A DNA stretch of 64,000 nt from Tepidimonas sediminis (GTDB taxonomy: Bacteria > Pseudomonadota > Gammaproteobacteria > Burkholderiales > Burkholderiaceae_C): NCBI RefSeq assembly GCF_007556605.1, contig NZ_VJND01000004.1, positions 1 through 64,000 of the forward strand, in the 5' to 3' direction. Shown here piece after piece: positions 16,992 through 24,746 of the stretch (position 1 is the first letter of the stretch; every line of letters begins with the position of its first letter). The notes under the pieces were generated by a model. It searched no databases. It was not told the origin of the DNA and was given only the letters and a program-made list of their open reading frames with translations. Position numbers and translations under genes: made by a program.

Positions 16992-18026
16992 ATGCTCGTC
17001 ACCCGTCAACCCGTGTTCCGCCGCCACTGGTACGCCGTCATGCCGCTGTCGGCGCTGCGCGATGGCCCGCGTCCGTTCACGCTGCTTGGTGAAAACATCG
17101 TTCTGTTTCTCGACGCCGACGGCCAGCCCGCCGCGCTGCAGGACCGCTGCTGCCACCGCACCGCGCGCCTGAGCAAGGGCTGGTGCAAGGGCGGCGGGCT
17201 GCAGTGCGGCTACCACGGCTGGGTCTACGACCGGGAGGGTCGCGTCGTCGAGATCCCGCAGTACGAGCCGGGGCGTGAGATCCCGGCCCACTACCGCACG
17301 CGCGCCTACCGCTGCACCGCCCGCTACGGCTACGCCTGGGTGGCGCTCGAGGAGCCGCAGCTCGACATCCCGCCGATGCCGGAGTTCGATGCGCCCGGCT
17401 GGCGCACGATCTTCCAGTTCTACGAGACCTGGCACACCAGCCCGGTGCGGGCGCTGGAGAATTCCTTCGACAACGCCCACTTCAGCTTCGTGCACCGCGC
17501 CACCTTCGGCGTGGCCGAGCGCCCGCAGCCGAGCCGCTACCAGATCGTCGAGAACGAGCGCGGCTTTTATGCCGAGACGGTGATCGAGGCGGCCAACCCG
17601 GAACGCTTCCGCCGCATCAGCGGGGTGAACGAGCCGATCACGACGCGCCACATGCGCAACGCCTACCTGCGGCCGTTCGCACGCCGGCTCGATATCGAGT
17701 ATCCGAGCGGCGTGCGCCACGTGATCCTGAATTGCTTCACGCCAATCGACGACGGTCGCATCCAGCTGTGCCAATGGCTGTTCCGCAACGACACCGAGGA
17801 GGACTGCCCGGCGCAGCTGCTGACCGAGTTCGACTACGAGATCACGCGCGAGGACAAGGACATCCTCGAATCGACCGACCCGGATGCGGTGGTCGACCTG
17901 CAGCGTCGTGGAGTCGAGTACTCCATGGATTCCGACCGCCCTGGCATCCTGATCCGCCGCCAGCTGATGCAGATGCTGACCGAGGCTGGCGAGACCGAGG
18001 TGCACCGCGGACTCGCGGCGGCCTGA
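16992..18026 (+). CDS. Rieske non-heme iron oxygenase, alpha subunit type (copy 1)
   Basis: 344 residues. An N-terminal Rieske [2Fe-2S] domain has ligands in DRCCHRTAR (C-x-H, near 50) and LQCGYHGW (C-x-x-H, near 70). The C-terminal catalytic domain has the iron site ENSFDNAHFSFVH (D-x2-H-x4-H, near 156-168). It needs an external reductase, and none lies nearby. Known purine-acting relatives of similar size are the methylxanthine N-demethylases NdmA/NdmB and HpxD of Klebsiella. The flanking transporter genes and the purine-breakdown cluster make an N-heterocycle a likely substrate, but this is inference. ATG 16992 gives the family start. Confidence 0.88.
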   Translation: MLVTRQPVFRRHWYAVMPLSALRDGPRPFTLLGENIVLFLDADGQPAALQDRCCHRTARLSKGWCKGGGLQCGYHGWVYDREGRVVEIPQYEPGREIPAHYRTRAYRCTARYGYAWVALEEPQLDIPPMPEFDAPGWRTIFQFYETWHTSPVRALENSFDNAHFSFVHRATFGVAERPQPSRYQIVENERGFYAETVIEAANPERFRRISGVNEPITTRHMRNAYLRPFARRLDIEYPSGVRHVILNCFTPIDDGRIQLCQWLFRNDTEEDCPAQLLTEFDYEITREDKDILESTDPDAVVDLQRRGVEYSMDSDRPGILIRRQLMQMLTEAGETEVHRGLAAA

Positions 18027-18083
18027 CACCGGCCGCCCGGCGGGGGGGCGTTGCCGGTCCCCGCCGCGCCGCCTCACGCCGCC

Positions 18084-18854
18084 TCACGCCGCCTGCGAGC
18101 CGCGGTGCGCCCAGCCGGTGGTGTGGCGCTCGATCCAGCTGAAGAGCTCATACATCAGCATCGCCATCACGCCGACGACGATCAGGCCGGCGAACGCCAG
18201 CCCCATCTGCATCGCCGAGCCGGCCGAGATCAGCAGGTAGCCGATGCCCTCGTTGGCCGCGGTCATCTCCGACACCGTGGTGCCGACGAAGGCCAGCGTG
18301 ATGGCCACCTTCAGCGAGCCGAAGAAATAGGGGAGCGAGCGCGGCAGGCCGACCTTGGTCAGCACGTCCCAGCGGCGCGCGCCCAGCACCCGCAGCACGT
18401 CCTCCAGCTCCGGCTCCAGCGTCGCCAGCCCCGTGGCGATGTTGACCATGATCGGAAAGAAGCTGATCAGGAACGCCGTCAGGATCGCCGGCCCGATGCC
18501 GATGCCGAACCACACCACCAGGATCGGCACGAAGGCGGCCTTGGGCAGCGCGTTGAAGGCCGTCATCAGTGGGTAGAGCGCGGCGTAGGCCAGCCGCGAG
18601 CTGCCGATCAGGAAGCCCAGCAGCACGCCGACGACGATGGCGATCGCAAAGCCCGCCATCGTCACCCAGAAGGTGCGCCAGGCGTGCTGCGCGATGGCGC
18701 CGCGGTGCTCGACGAGCTGCTCGGCGATGCGCGCGGGGCTCGGAAAGATGAATTCCGACACTCCCAGCCCCGAGCAGATCACCTGCCACAGGATCAGAAT
18801 CGCGCCGAGCAGCAGCCACGGCGCCCAGCGTTCGGCGGTCTTGCGATGGGCCAT
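18084..18854 (-). CDS. ABC transporter permease (SsuC/ThiX/TauC-like)
   Basis: 256-residue BPD_transp_1 permease with six helices. The cytoplasmic EAA-like loop is seen as LEDVLRVLGARRWDVLTKVGLPRSLPYFFGSLKVAI. It is the third gene of the run binding protein 2 - ATPase - permease and carries that system's substrate across the inner membrane. It ends 57 bp from the convergent Rieske stop, in a stretch with the 10-mer GCCTCACGCC directly repeated (18071-18090). Confidence 0.9.
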   Translation of the reverse strand: MAHRKTAERWAPWLLLGAILILWQVICSGLGVSEFIFPSPARIAEQLVEHRGAIAQHAWRTFWVTMAGFAIAIVVGVLLGFLIGSSRLAYAALYPLMTAFNALPKAAFVPILVVWFGIGIGPAILTAFLISFFPIMVNIATGLATLEPELEDVLRVLGARRWDVLTKVGLPRSLPYFFGSLKVAITLAFVGTTVSEMTAANEGIGYLLISAGSAMQMGLAFAGLIVVGVMAMLMYELFSWIERHTTGWAHRGSQAA

Positions 18855-18885
18855 CGTCCGGCGTCCTTTTTCGTTTCGGGGGGCT

Positions 18886-19707
18886 TCACTGCGGCAGCGC
18901 GCTGCCCTGGCGGCGCAGCGCGCCGATGTGGCCGCGCAGCTCGTGCACGATGTCGGTGAACTCGGCGCTGTAGGTCACTTCCAGCTCGCGCGGACGCGGC
19001 AGCGGGATGTCGCGCCGCACGATGAAGCGGCCCGGGCTCTTGCTCATGCAGTAGACGGTGTCGGCCAGGAACACCGCCTCGCGCAGGTCGTGCGTGACCA
19101 GGATCACGTTGAAGCGCTGCGCCTGCCACAGGTCGCGCAGCGTGCACCACAGCTCCTCGCGCGTGAAGGCGTCCAGCGCGCCGAACGGCTCGTCCAGCAG
19201 CAGCATCTGGGGCTCGTGGATCAGCGCGCGGCAGATGCTGGCGCGCTGCTGCATGCCGCCGGAGAGCTCCCACGGATACTTGCGCTCGTAGCCACCCAGG
19301 CCGACCGACTGCAGCAGCTTCAGCGCCCGCGCCTCGAACTCGGCACGGCGCTGGCGGAACTGGCTGCGGTACGGCTCGACGATCTCCAGCGGCAGCAGCA
19401 CGTTGTCCAGCGTGGTGCGCCACGGCAGCAGCGAAGGCGCCTGAAACGCCATCCCGGAGATCTTCAGCGGCCCGCTGACGCGCTGGCCGTCGACCCAGAT
19501 GCTGCCGCGGCTGGGGGGCTTGAGCCCCGTGGCCAGCTTCATGAACGTGCTCTTGCCGCAGCCGGAGGGGCCGACGATGGCGATGAAGGCGCCGCGCGGC
19601 ACCTGCAGGTCGATGGCCTCGACCGCGAACTGGCCGCGCGCGAGCAGCTCGTCGTTGTAGGCGAGCCAGACGTCGCGGAACTCGATGAACGGGGCGGTGT
19701 CGGTCAT
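18886..19707 (-). CDS. ABC transporter ATP-binding protein (SsuB/TauB/ThiY-partner type)
   Basis: 273 residues. Walker A GPSGCGKST is at 46-54, Q-loop QAPSLLPWRTTLDNVLLPLE, signature LSGGMQQRASICRALIHEP, Walker B MLLLDEPFGALD and switch THDLREA. This is the ATPase group of nitrate/sulfonate/taurine/pyrimidine-type importers. It lies 31 bp upstream of the permease and 18 bp downstream of binding protein 2, so it is one operon. It may serve both binding-protein copies, since copy 1 has no ATPase of its own nearby. Confidence 0.92.
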   Translation of the reverse strand: MTDTAPFIEFRDVWLAYNDELLARGQFAVEAIDLQVPRGAFIAIVGPSGCGKSTFMKLATGLKPPSRGSIWVDGQRVSGPLKISGMAFQAPSLLPWRTTLDNVLLPLEIVEPYRSQFRQRRAEFEARALKLLQSVGLGGYERKYPWELSGGMQQRASICRALIHEPQMLLLDEPFGALDAFTREELWCTLRDLWQAQRFNVILVTHDLREAVFLADTVYCMSKSPGRFIVRRDIPLPRPRELEVTYSAEFTDIVHELRGHIGALRRQGSALPQ

Positions 19708-19725
19708 GGGCGCAGCGTCCGCACT

Positions 19726-20763
19726 TCAGCCGCGCGCGCGCGGGAACACGTCCAGCGCCTGCGCCGGCGGCAGCAGCGCCGAGGTCCACACCGCACCCGG
19801 ATCGACGCGCGTGCGGGTGCCGTAGGCGTCGGAGATCTGCGAGGCCATCAGCGCCAGCCGGCCCGGCACCACCTGGCCGAAGCCCTCGCGCAGCGCGTCC
19901 GGTGACATCACGACCGAGTCCAGCGCCAGCTTCAGGCGGCGCCGCTCCAGCTCGACGTTGATGATGGCGTCGCGCTGCTTGACGAACTCGATCGCCGCAT
20001 CCGGCTGCGCCAGCACCTCGCGCACGCCGCGCGCCAGCGCGGTCAGGAACGCCGTCACCGCCGCCGGCCGCTCGCGCACCAGCTTCGGCGAGGCGATGAT
20101 GGCGTTGCCGTAGAGCCGCACCCCGTGCTCCGCGTACGGCATGATGACCACCTCGTCGGGCTTGACGCCGCGCGCCTCCAGGTTCAGCAGCGAGGTGAAC
20201 GAAAAGCCGGTGATCGCATCGACGTCGCCGCGCACCAGCATCGTCTCGCGCAGCGGCGGATCCATCGTGACCCAGGTGACCTGGCCGACGCCGTTGGCCT
20301 TCTGGAAGATCGGAAACGCCTTGCGGCCGGCGTCGAAGACCGGCGCCCCCATGCGCTTGCCGGTGAGGTCGGCGGGCCTGGCGATGCCGGATTTCTTCAG
20401 CGCCAGCACCGCCGCCGGCGTGTTGTTGTAGACCATCATCACCGCCAGCGGCTTGTTGGGCGCGTCCGGGTTGTTGGCGTGGAATTCCATCAGCGCCGCC
20501 ATGTCCGCGAAGCCCATGTCGTACGTGCCGGAGGCCACCCGCTGCACCGCCGCGGCCGATCCGGTGCCGGCGTCGATCGTCACGTCCAGCCCCGCGTCGC
20601 GGAAGTAGCCCTTGGCGGCGGGCAGCAGGAACAGCGCCGAGGGGCCCTCGAAGCGCCAGTCGAGCTGGAACTTGATCGGCAGGTTCTGCGCGCGCGCCAG
20701 GTCGGGCAGGGCGCAGGCGGCGGCCAGTGCCGCGCCGTGTTTCAGGAAGGATCGCTTGTCCAT
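19726..20763 (-). CDS. NMT1/THI5-type ABC substrate-binding protein, copy 2
   Basis: 345 residues, the same length as copy 1, with signal MDKRSFLKHGAALAAACALP cut near LARA. It begins the operon binding protein - ATPase - permease. DNA identity to copy 1 is extreme in places: 125 bp (20219-20343 against 16034-16158) are identical including all third codon positions, while other parts, such as the residues before EFVKQRD and the C-terminus (LDVFPRARG against LDVAPRRKA), have diverged. That pattern suggests duplication with local gene conversion. It is controlled by a sigma-54 promoter and flanked by a TGTATACA palindrome. Confidence 0.88.
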   Translation of the reverse strand: MDKRSFLKHGAALAAACALPDLARAQNLPIKFQLDWRFEGPSALFLLPAAKGYFRDAGLDVTIDAGTGSAAAVQRVASGTYDMGFADMAALMEFHANNPDAPNKPLAVMMVYNNTPAAVLALKKSGIARPADLTGKRMGAPVFDAGRKAFPIFQKANGVGQVTWVTMDPPLRETMLVRGDVDAITGFSFTSLLNLEARGVKPDEVVIMPYAEHGVRLYGNAIIASPKLVRERPAAVTAFLTALARGVREVLAQPDAAIEFVKQRDAIINVELERRRLKLALDSVVMSPDALREGFGQVVPGRLALMASQISDAYGTRTRVDPGAVWTSALLPPAQALDVFPRARG

Positions 20764-20806
20764 GAGGCTGCTCCTGGGTGGAAAGGCGTGTGCCGGACGC
20801 AGAGGA

Positions 20807-20822
20807 AGCAATTCCGATGCCA
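20807..20822 (-). promoter_or_regulatory. Sigma-54 (-24/-12) promoter of the binding protein 2 operon
   Basis: On the minus strand TGGCATC-GGAA-TTGCT: GG-N10-GC spacing is exact, and the -24 block differs from TGGCACG at two bases. Predicted start near 20795, about 30 nt before the ATG. Confidence 0.7.
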
Positions 20823-20861
20823 ACGGCGCCGACGGCTCAAGCCGTCGTTTCGTGTGCAAAA

Positions 20862-20871
20862 CTGTATACAG
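20862..20871. promoter_or_regulatory. CTGTATACAG palindrome, candidate GntR operator
   Basis: A perfect 10-bp palindrome between the NtrC-like site and the -24 element of the binding protein 2 promoter. The core TGTATACA recurs at 26395-26402 between gntR and uraH, so the adjacent GntR regulator is the best candidate to bind it. Confidence 0.5.
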
Positions 20872-20905
20872 ATGCCCCATGGACGCAACCCCGGGCAAAC
20901 CCGGT

Positions 20906-20920
20906 GCCCCGCGCAGGTGC
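20906..20920. promoter_or_regulatory. NtrC-like enhancer site (candidate)
   Basis: On the minus strand GCACC-TGCGC-GGGGC. Its centre lies 104.5 bp from the -12 GC of the sigma-54 promoter, the identical distance seen for copy 1, although the DNA between is not conserved. A further half-site TGCACCA lies at 20926-20932. Confidence 0.45.
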
Positions 20921-21004
20921 GCGCGTGCACCAACGCGGACACGGACGATCTGCGGGGTCCGTTGAGGCGGACGCCGGATGCCGTGATGCGGTACGATTTC
21001 CGCC

Positions 21005-21247
21005 ATGCGCACCACGCTCGATCTGGAACCTGACGTGCTGGCAGCCGCCCGCGAGTTGGCCCGTCAGCAGCGCGTCCCGATCGGGCGGGTGATCTCCAGC
21101 CTGGCCCGCCAGGCGCTGCGGGAGCAACGGATGCCGGGCGTGGCCCGGACCGCCGAACCCTTGGCGGGGTTCGAACCCTTTCCCCCCAGGGGCAGGGCAG
21201 TGACCAACGACATCATCGACCGGTTGCGCGAAGGCGGTCCGATCTGA
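21005..21247 (+). CDS. vapB: Type II antitoxin, VapB-like (ribbon-helix-helix)
   Basis: 80 residues. N-terminal MRTTLDLEPDVLAAARELARQQ has the ribbon-helix-helix pattern of VapB/DUF2191 antitoxins, with SLARQALREQR closing the dimer helix. The C-terminal half (AEPLAGFEPFPPRGRAVTNDIIDRLRE) is the flexible toxin-neutralising tail, its R-G-x-x-V-T-N motif typical of this subfamily. The stop overlaps the toxin ATG by one base. It usually represses its own promoter. Confidence 0.82.
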   Translation: MRTTLDLEPDVLAAARELARQQRVPIGRVISSLARQALREQRMPGVARTAEPLAGFEPFPPRGRAVTNDIIDRLREGGPI

Positions 21248-21702
21248 TGCGCAGCCTGCTCGACGTCAACGTCCTGATCGCGCTGCTGGATGCCGGGCAT
21301 GTCGACCACGCAGTGGCACGCGACTGGCTGCAACGTCATCTGGATTCAGGTTGGGCATCGTCGCCGCTGACGCAAAACGCCTGCGTCCGCATCATGTCGC
21401 AGCCGGTCTACCCCGCGCCGCTGCCGGCATCGGAGGTGGCGCGCCGGTTGGCCCGCGCCGTCGAACATCCGACGCACCGCTTTCTTGCCGACGACTACAG
21501 CCTGCTGGATGACGCAGCCGTCGTCTGGGGTCGGGTGCAAGGCCATCGCCAGATCACCGACCTGTACCTGCTCGGGCTGGCCGTACGGCATGGCTGCCGT
21601 TTCGTCACGTTCGATGCACGCATTGACCGCCACGCCGTGCCGGGAGCGACGGCCCGCCACTTGGTGGTGCTCACCTCGGCTGCACGGTCGGGCTCAGCCT
21701 GA
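21247..21702 (+). CDS. vapC: Type II toxin, PIN-domain ribonuclease VapC-like
   Basis: 151 residues. PIN acidic residues are seen in LLDVNVLIALLD (N-terminal Asp), ITDLYLLGLAV (Asp) and FVTFDARID (Asp), and SPLTQNACVRIM is the subfamily motif between them. It is expected to cleave RNA using Mg2+ unless bound by the antitoxin. The last 9 bp overlap the convergent M20 gene. With its antitoxin it sits between two purine/N-heterocycle operons, as a small inserted module. Confidence 0.82.
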   Translation: MRSLLDVNVLIALLDAGHVDHAVARDWLQRHLDSGWASSPLTQNACVRIMSQPVYPAPLPASEVARRLARAVEHPTHRFLADDYSLLDDAAVVWGRVQGHRQITDLYLLGLAVRHGCRFVTFDARIDRHAVPGATARHLVVLTSAARSGSA

Positions 21703-22965
21703 CGTCGCCAGCAGGTCGCGCAGCGTGCGCGCCACCACGCGCGTGGCGCCGTGCAGGTCCGACAGGCGCAGGTTCTCGTCGGCGCGCTTGGCGTTGGACT
21801 CCAGCACGGTGTGCGGGCCGGCGCCGTAGATCACGCCCGGGATGCCGCGCTCGGCGTAGAGCCGCACGTCGGTGTAGAGCGGCGTGCCGACGGCGGGGAT
21901 GTCCTCGTCGAAGACGGCGCGCGCGTGGCGCTGCAGCGCCGCCACCAGCGGCTGCTGGCCCGGCAGCGGCTTGAGCGCGTGCGCCAGCAGCAGGCGGCGC
22001 ACCTCCACGCGCACGTCGCGTCCGCCGCGCGGCGGTGCCCAGCTCGCGGCGGCTTCGGCGATGACGGCGCGCAGCCGCGCCTCCACCTCGGCCGGATCTT
22101 CTTCCGGGATCATGCGTCGGTCCAGCCGCAGCGTGACGCGGCCCGGCACCACGTTGGTGTTGGTGCCGCCCTCGATCCAGCCGACGTTGAGGTAGGGGTG
22201 GGTGATGCCGGGGATGGCCGAGCGCACCTGCAGGTAGTCGCGGTTGAGCGCGTAGAGCGCCTGCAGGATGTGCGTGGCGGCCTGCAGCGCGTCGGTGGCA
22301 CTGTCAGGGATGGCGGCGTGGCCCATGGTGCCGTGCACCGTCACCTCCAGCTGCAGGCAGCCGTTGTGCGCCACCACCACCTGATGCGAAAAACCCGCCG
22401 CGATGAGCAGATCGGGCCGGGTCAGGCCCTGGCGCAGCAGCCAGCCGGGACCCAGCTCGCCGCCGAATTCCTCGTCGTAGGTGAAGTGCAGCTCCACCGT
22501 GCCGCGCAGCGGCGTGCCCAGCGCCTCCAGCGCGCGCAGCGCGAACGCGTAGGTGGCGAAGTCGCTCTTGCTGACCGCGGCGGCGCGGCCCCAGATGCGC
22601 CCGTCGGCGACCTCGCCGCCGTAGGGGTCGCGCGTCCAGCCTTCGCCGGGCGGCACCACGTCGCCGTGGGCGTTGAGCGCGATCGTCGGGCCGGGGCCGA
22701 AGCGGCGGCGCACGATGAGGTTGGTGATCGAGGTCAGCCCGGCAGCGCGCACCTCCTCCGGCGGCACCGGGTGGCGCTCCACCGTCCAGCCCCAGCGCTG
22801 CAGCCACTCGGCGGTGGCCAGCGCGTGCGGGGCGTTGTCACCGGGCGGGGTGTCGGTGGGGATGCGGATCAGCGCCTGCAGGAAGCGCACCTGCTCGTCG
22901 AAGTGCGCGGCGATCCAGGCATCGAGCCGGGCGTGGTCAGGGTGGGGCGCGTCGTGGGCGGTCAT
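21694..22965 (-). CDS. M20 family metallo-amidohydrolase (ArgE/DapE/ACY1 type)
   Basis: 423 residues. Metal ligands are visible in LNAHGDVVPPGEGW (H-x-D), the TYDEEFGGELG acidic pair, and HTVLESNAKRADENL near the C-terminus; the lid domain has HGTMGHAAIPDSATDAL. It hydrolyses an N-acyl or N-carbamoyl amide. It is the last gene of gntR-puuE-uraD/allC, overlapping the fusion gene by 4 bp, so a ureide such as ureidoglycolate/ureidoglycine or another carbamoyl compound is a plausible substrate. ArgE/DapE-type annotation alone does not say which. Confidence 0.85.
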   Translation of the reverse strand: MTAHDAPHPDHARLDAWIAAHFDEQVRFLQALIRIPTDTPPGDNAPHALATAEWLQRWGWTVERHPVPPEEVRAAGLTSITNLIVRRRFGPGPTIALNAHGDVVPPGEGWTRDPYGGEVADGRIWGRAAAVSKSDFATYAFALRALEALGTPLRGTVELHFTYDEEFGGELGPGWLLRQGLTRPDLLIAAGFSHQVVVAHNGCLQLEVTVHGTMGHAAIPDSATDALQAATHILQALYALNRDYLQVRSAIPGITHPYLNVGWIEGGTNTNVVPGRVTLRLDRRMIPEEDPAEVEARLRAVIAEAAASWAPPRGGRDVRVEVRRLLLAHALKPLPGQQPLVAALQRHARAVFDEDIPAVGTPLYTDVRLYAERGIPGVIYGAGPHTVLESNAKRADENLRLSDLHGATRVVARTLRDLLATSG

Positions 22966-24746
22966 GCAAGCTCCTCGGCCCAGTCGTGCAGCAGCCGCCG
23001 CAGCGCCTGCGCGGCCAGGTCGATGTCGTGCGCAGTGCTGGACTCCAGCGGGTGATGGCTGATGCCGAGCTGTTCGCCGCGCACGAACAGCATCGCCTGC
23101 GGCATGACGCGGTGCAGCATCATCGCGTCATGGCCGGCGCCGCTGGGCAGCTCCACCACCGGCAGGCCCAGCGCCGCCACCGCCCGCGCCCAGCGCGCGC
23201 GCAGGCCGGGGTCGCACGGCGCGGCGCTGGCGCGCAGCGTCTCCTCGAGGGTCAGGCGCAGGCCGCGGCGCTGCGCGATCGTCTCGGCCTCGGCGCGCAC
23301 CTGCTCGAGCAGCGCGTCGCGCTGCCCGTCGCTGGGGGCGCGCAGGTCGAGCGTGAAGCTGCAGCGGCCCGGCACGACGTTGATCGAGCCACCCGGCACC
23401 TCGGCCATGCCGACGGTGCCGACCGCCGGTGGCTGCGCGCGCGCCAGCCGCTCCACCGCCAGCGCCAGCTCCGCCAGGCCCAGCAGCGCGTCGCGCCGCG
23501 CGTCCATCGGCGTGGTGCCGGCGTGGCAGGCCAGGCCGTCGAAGGCGCCGCGGGCGCGCACGCTGGCGTTGATGGAGGTGACGACGCCCAGCGGCGCCTC
23601 GCGCCGCGCCAGCACCGGCCCCTGCTCGATGTGCACTTCCAGGTAGCCCAGGTAGCGCGCCGGGTCGCGGCGCAGCGCGGCGATCGCCTCCATCGTGCCG
23701 GGCAGCCCGGCGGCCAGCATCGCCTCGCGCAGCGTCACGCCGTGCGCGTCACGTGCCTGCAGCCACGCCGGATCGAACGCGCCGACCAGCGCGCCGGAGC
23801 CGAGGAACGTGACCGGAAAGCGCTGCCCTTCCTCCTCGGCGAAGCCGACCAGCTCCAGCGCGAACGGCAGCCGCCGGCCCAGGCGGTGCAGCTCGCGCAC
23901 CACCTCCAGCACCAGCACGATGCCGAGCCGCCCGTCGTAGCGCCCGGCGTTGCGCACCGTATCGTAGTGCGAGCCGAGCAGCAGCCGCGGCGCATCCGCA
24001 TGCTTGCCGTGATAGACGCCGACCACGTTGCCGACGGCATCCAGGCCCGCCTCGTCGAAGCCGGACTCGCGCATCCACGCCAGCAGGGTGCGCGCGCACG
24101 CCTGGTGCGCCGGGGTCAGGTAGGTGACGGTGAGCTGGCCGGCCTCGGCCCACGGCGGCTCGCTGTGGCGGGCGAGCTCGGCCAGGGCATCCCAGACACG
24201 CTGACCCAGCGCCGGCGGCTCACCGAAGCGGTCGCTCAGGCGCAGCTCGGCGATGCGGTGGATCTGGCGCAGGCACTCGGCGCGCTCCTCGTCGGCGGGC
24301 TGCTCGAGCCGGCGCTCGAGCGCCGCGATGATCTCGTGCCGCGTCAGGCCGCGCCCGTGCGGGCCGCGCACCGCCAGGATGAACGGGTGGCCGAAGCGCG
24401 CCCGGTAGGCGGCGTTGAGCGCGTGCAGGCGCTCGAATTCCTCCGGCGTGCAGTGTGTCAGGCCTGCCCGGCTCTGTTCGTCGGTGGAGGCGGCGGTGAG
24501 CGTGCCGGCGATCATGGCCTTGCCGGCCAGTTCCGGATGGGCGCGGATCAGCGCCAGCTGCTGCTCGGCGCTGGCCTGCCGCACGGCGGCCACCATCGCC
24601 TGCTGCAGGGTCGCCAGCGTCGCAAACGGGCGCTGCGCCAGCGCGCGCTCGGCCACCCACGGGGAGTGCTCGTAGATGCCGTCCAGCATGGCCAGCGCCT
24701 GCGGCAGCGGCGCGCGGTTGAGCTCGTCCAGCGTCGGGGTAGTCAT
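22962..24746 (-). CDS. Fused OHCU decarboxylase - allantoate amidohydrolase
   Basis: 594 residues joining two purine-breakdown enzymes. Residues about 1-165 are UraD: LNRAPLPQALAMLDGIYEHSPWVAE, IRAHPELAGKA (catalytic His) and FILAVRGPHGR. Residues about 170-594 are an AllC-type M20 amidohydrolase: LLLGSHYDTVRNAGRYDGRLG (metal ligands), FAEEEGQRFPVTFLGS, HIEQGPVL, HAGTTPMDARRDAL and SGAGHDAMM. The first half decarboxylates OHCU to S-allantoin, the second cleaves allantoate; the step between them, allantoinase, is encoded by the gene just upstream. ATGA overlaps on both sides indicate coupled translation. Confidence 0.92.
   Translation of the reverse strand: MTTPTLDELNRAPLPQALAMLDGIYEHSPWVAERALAQRPFATLATLQQAMVAAVRQASAEQQLALIRAHPELAGKAMIAGTLTAASTDEQSRAGLTHCTPEEFERLHALNAAYRARFGHPFILAVRGPHGRGLTRHEIIAALERRLEQPADEERAECLRQIHRIAELRLSDRFGEPPALGQRVWDALAELARHSEPPWAEAGQLTVTYLTPAHQACARTLLAWMRESGFDEAGLDAVGNVVGVYHGKHADAPRLLLGSHYDTVRNAGRYDGRLGIVLVLEVVRELHRLGRRLPFALELVGFAEEEGQRFPVTFLGSGALVGAFDPAWLQARDAHGVTLREAMLAAGLPGTMEAIAALRRDPARYLGYLEVHIEQGPVLARREAPLGVVTSINASVRARGAFDGLACHAGTTPMDARRDALLGLAELALAVERLARAQPPAVGTVGMAEVPGGSINVVPGRCSFTLDLRAPSDGQRDALLEQVRAEAETIAQRRGLRLTLEETLRASAAPCDPGLRARWARAVAALGLPVVELPSGAGHDAMMLHRVMPQAMLFVRGEQLGISHHPLESSTAHDIDLAAQALRRLLHDWAEELA

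Noticed and set aside
18061-18095. Direct repeats of GCCTCACGCC at the end of the ABC permease gene as a repeat array
   Set aside because: Only two full units inside and just past one 3' end; simple slippage in GC-rich DNA explains it.
21313-21328. GG-N10-GC match starting TGGCACG inside vapC
   Set aside because: It lies within coding sequence, lacks TTGC at -12, and no gene start follows on that strand.
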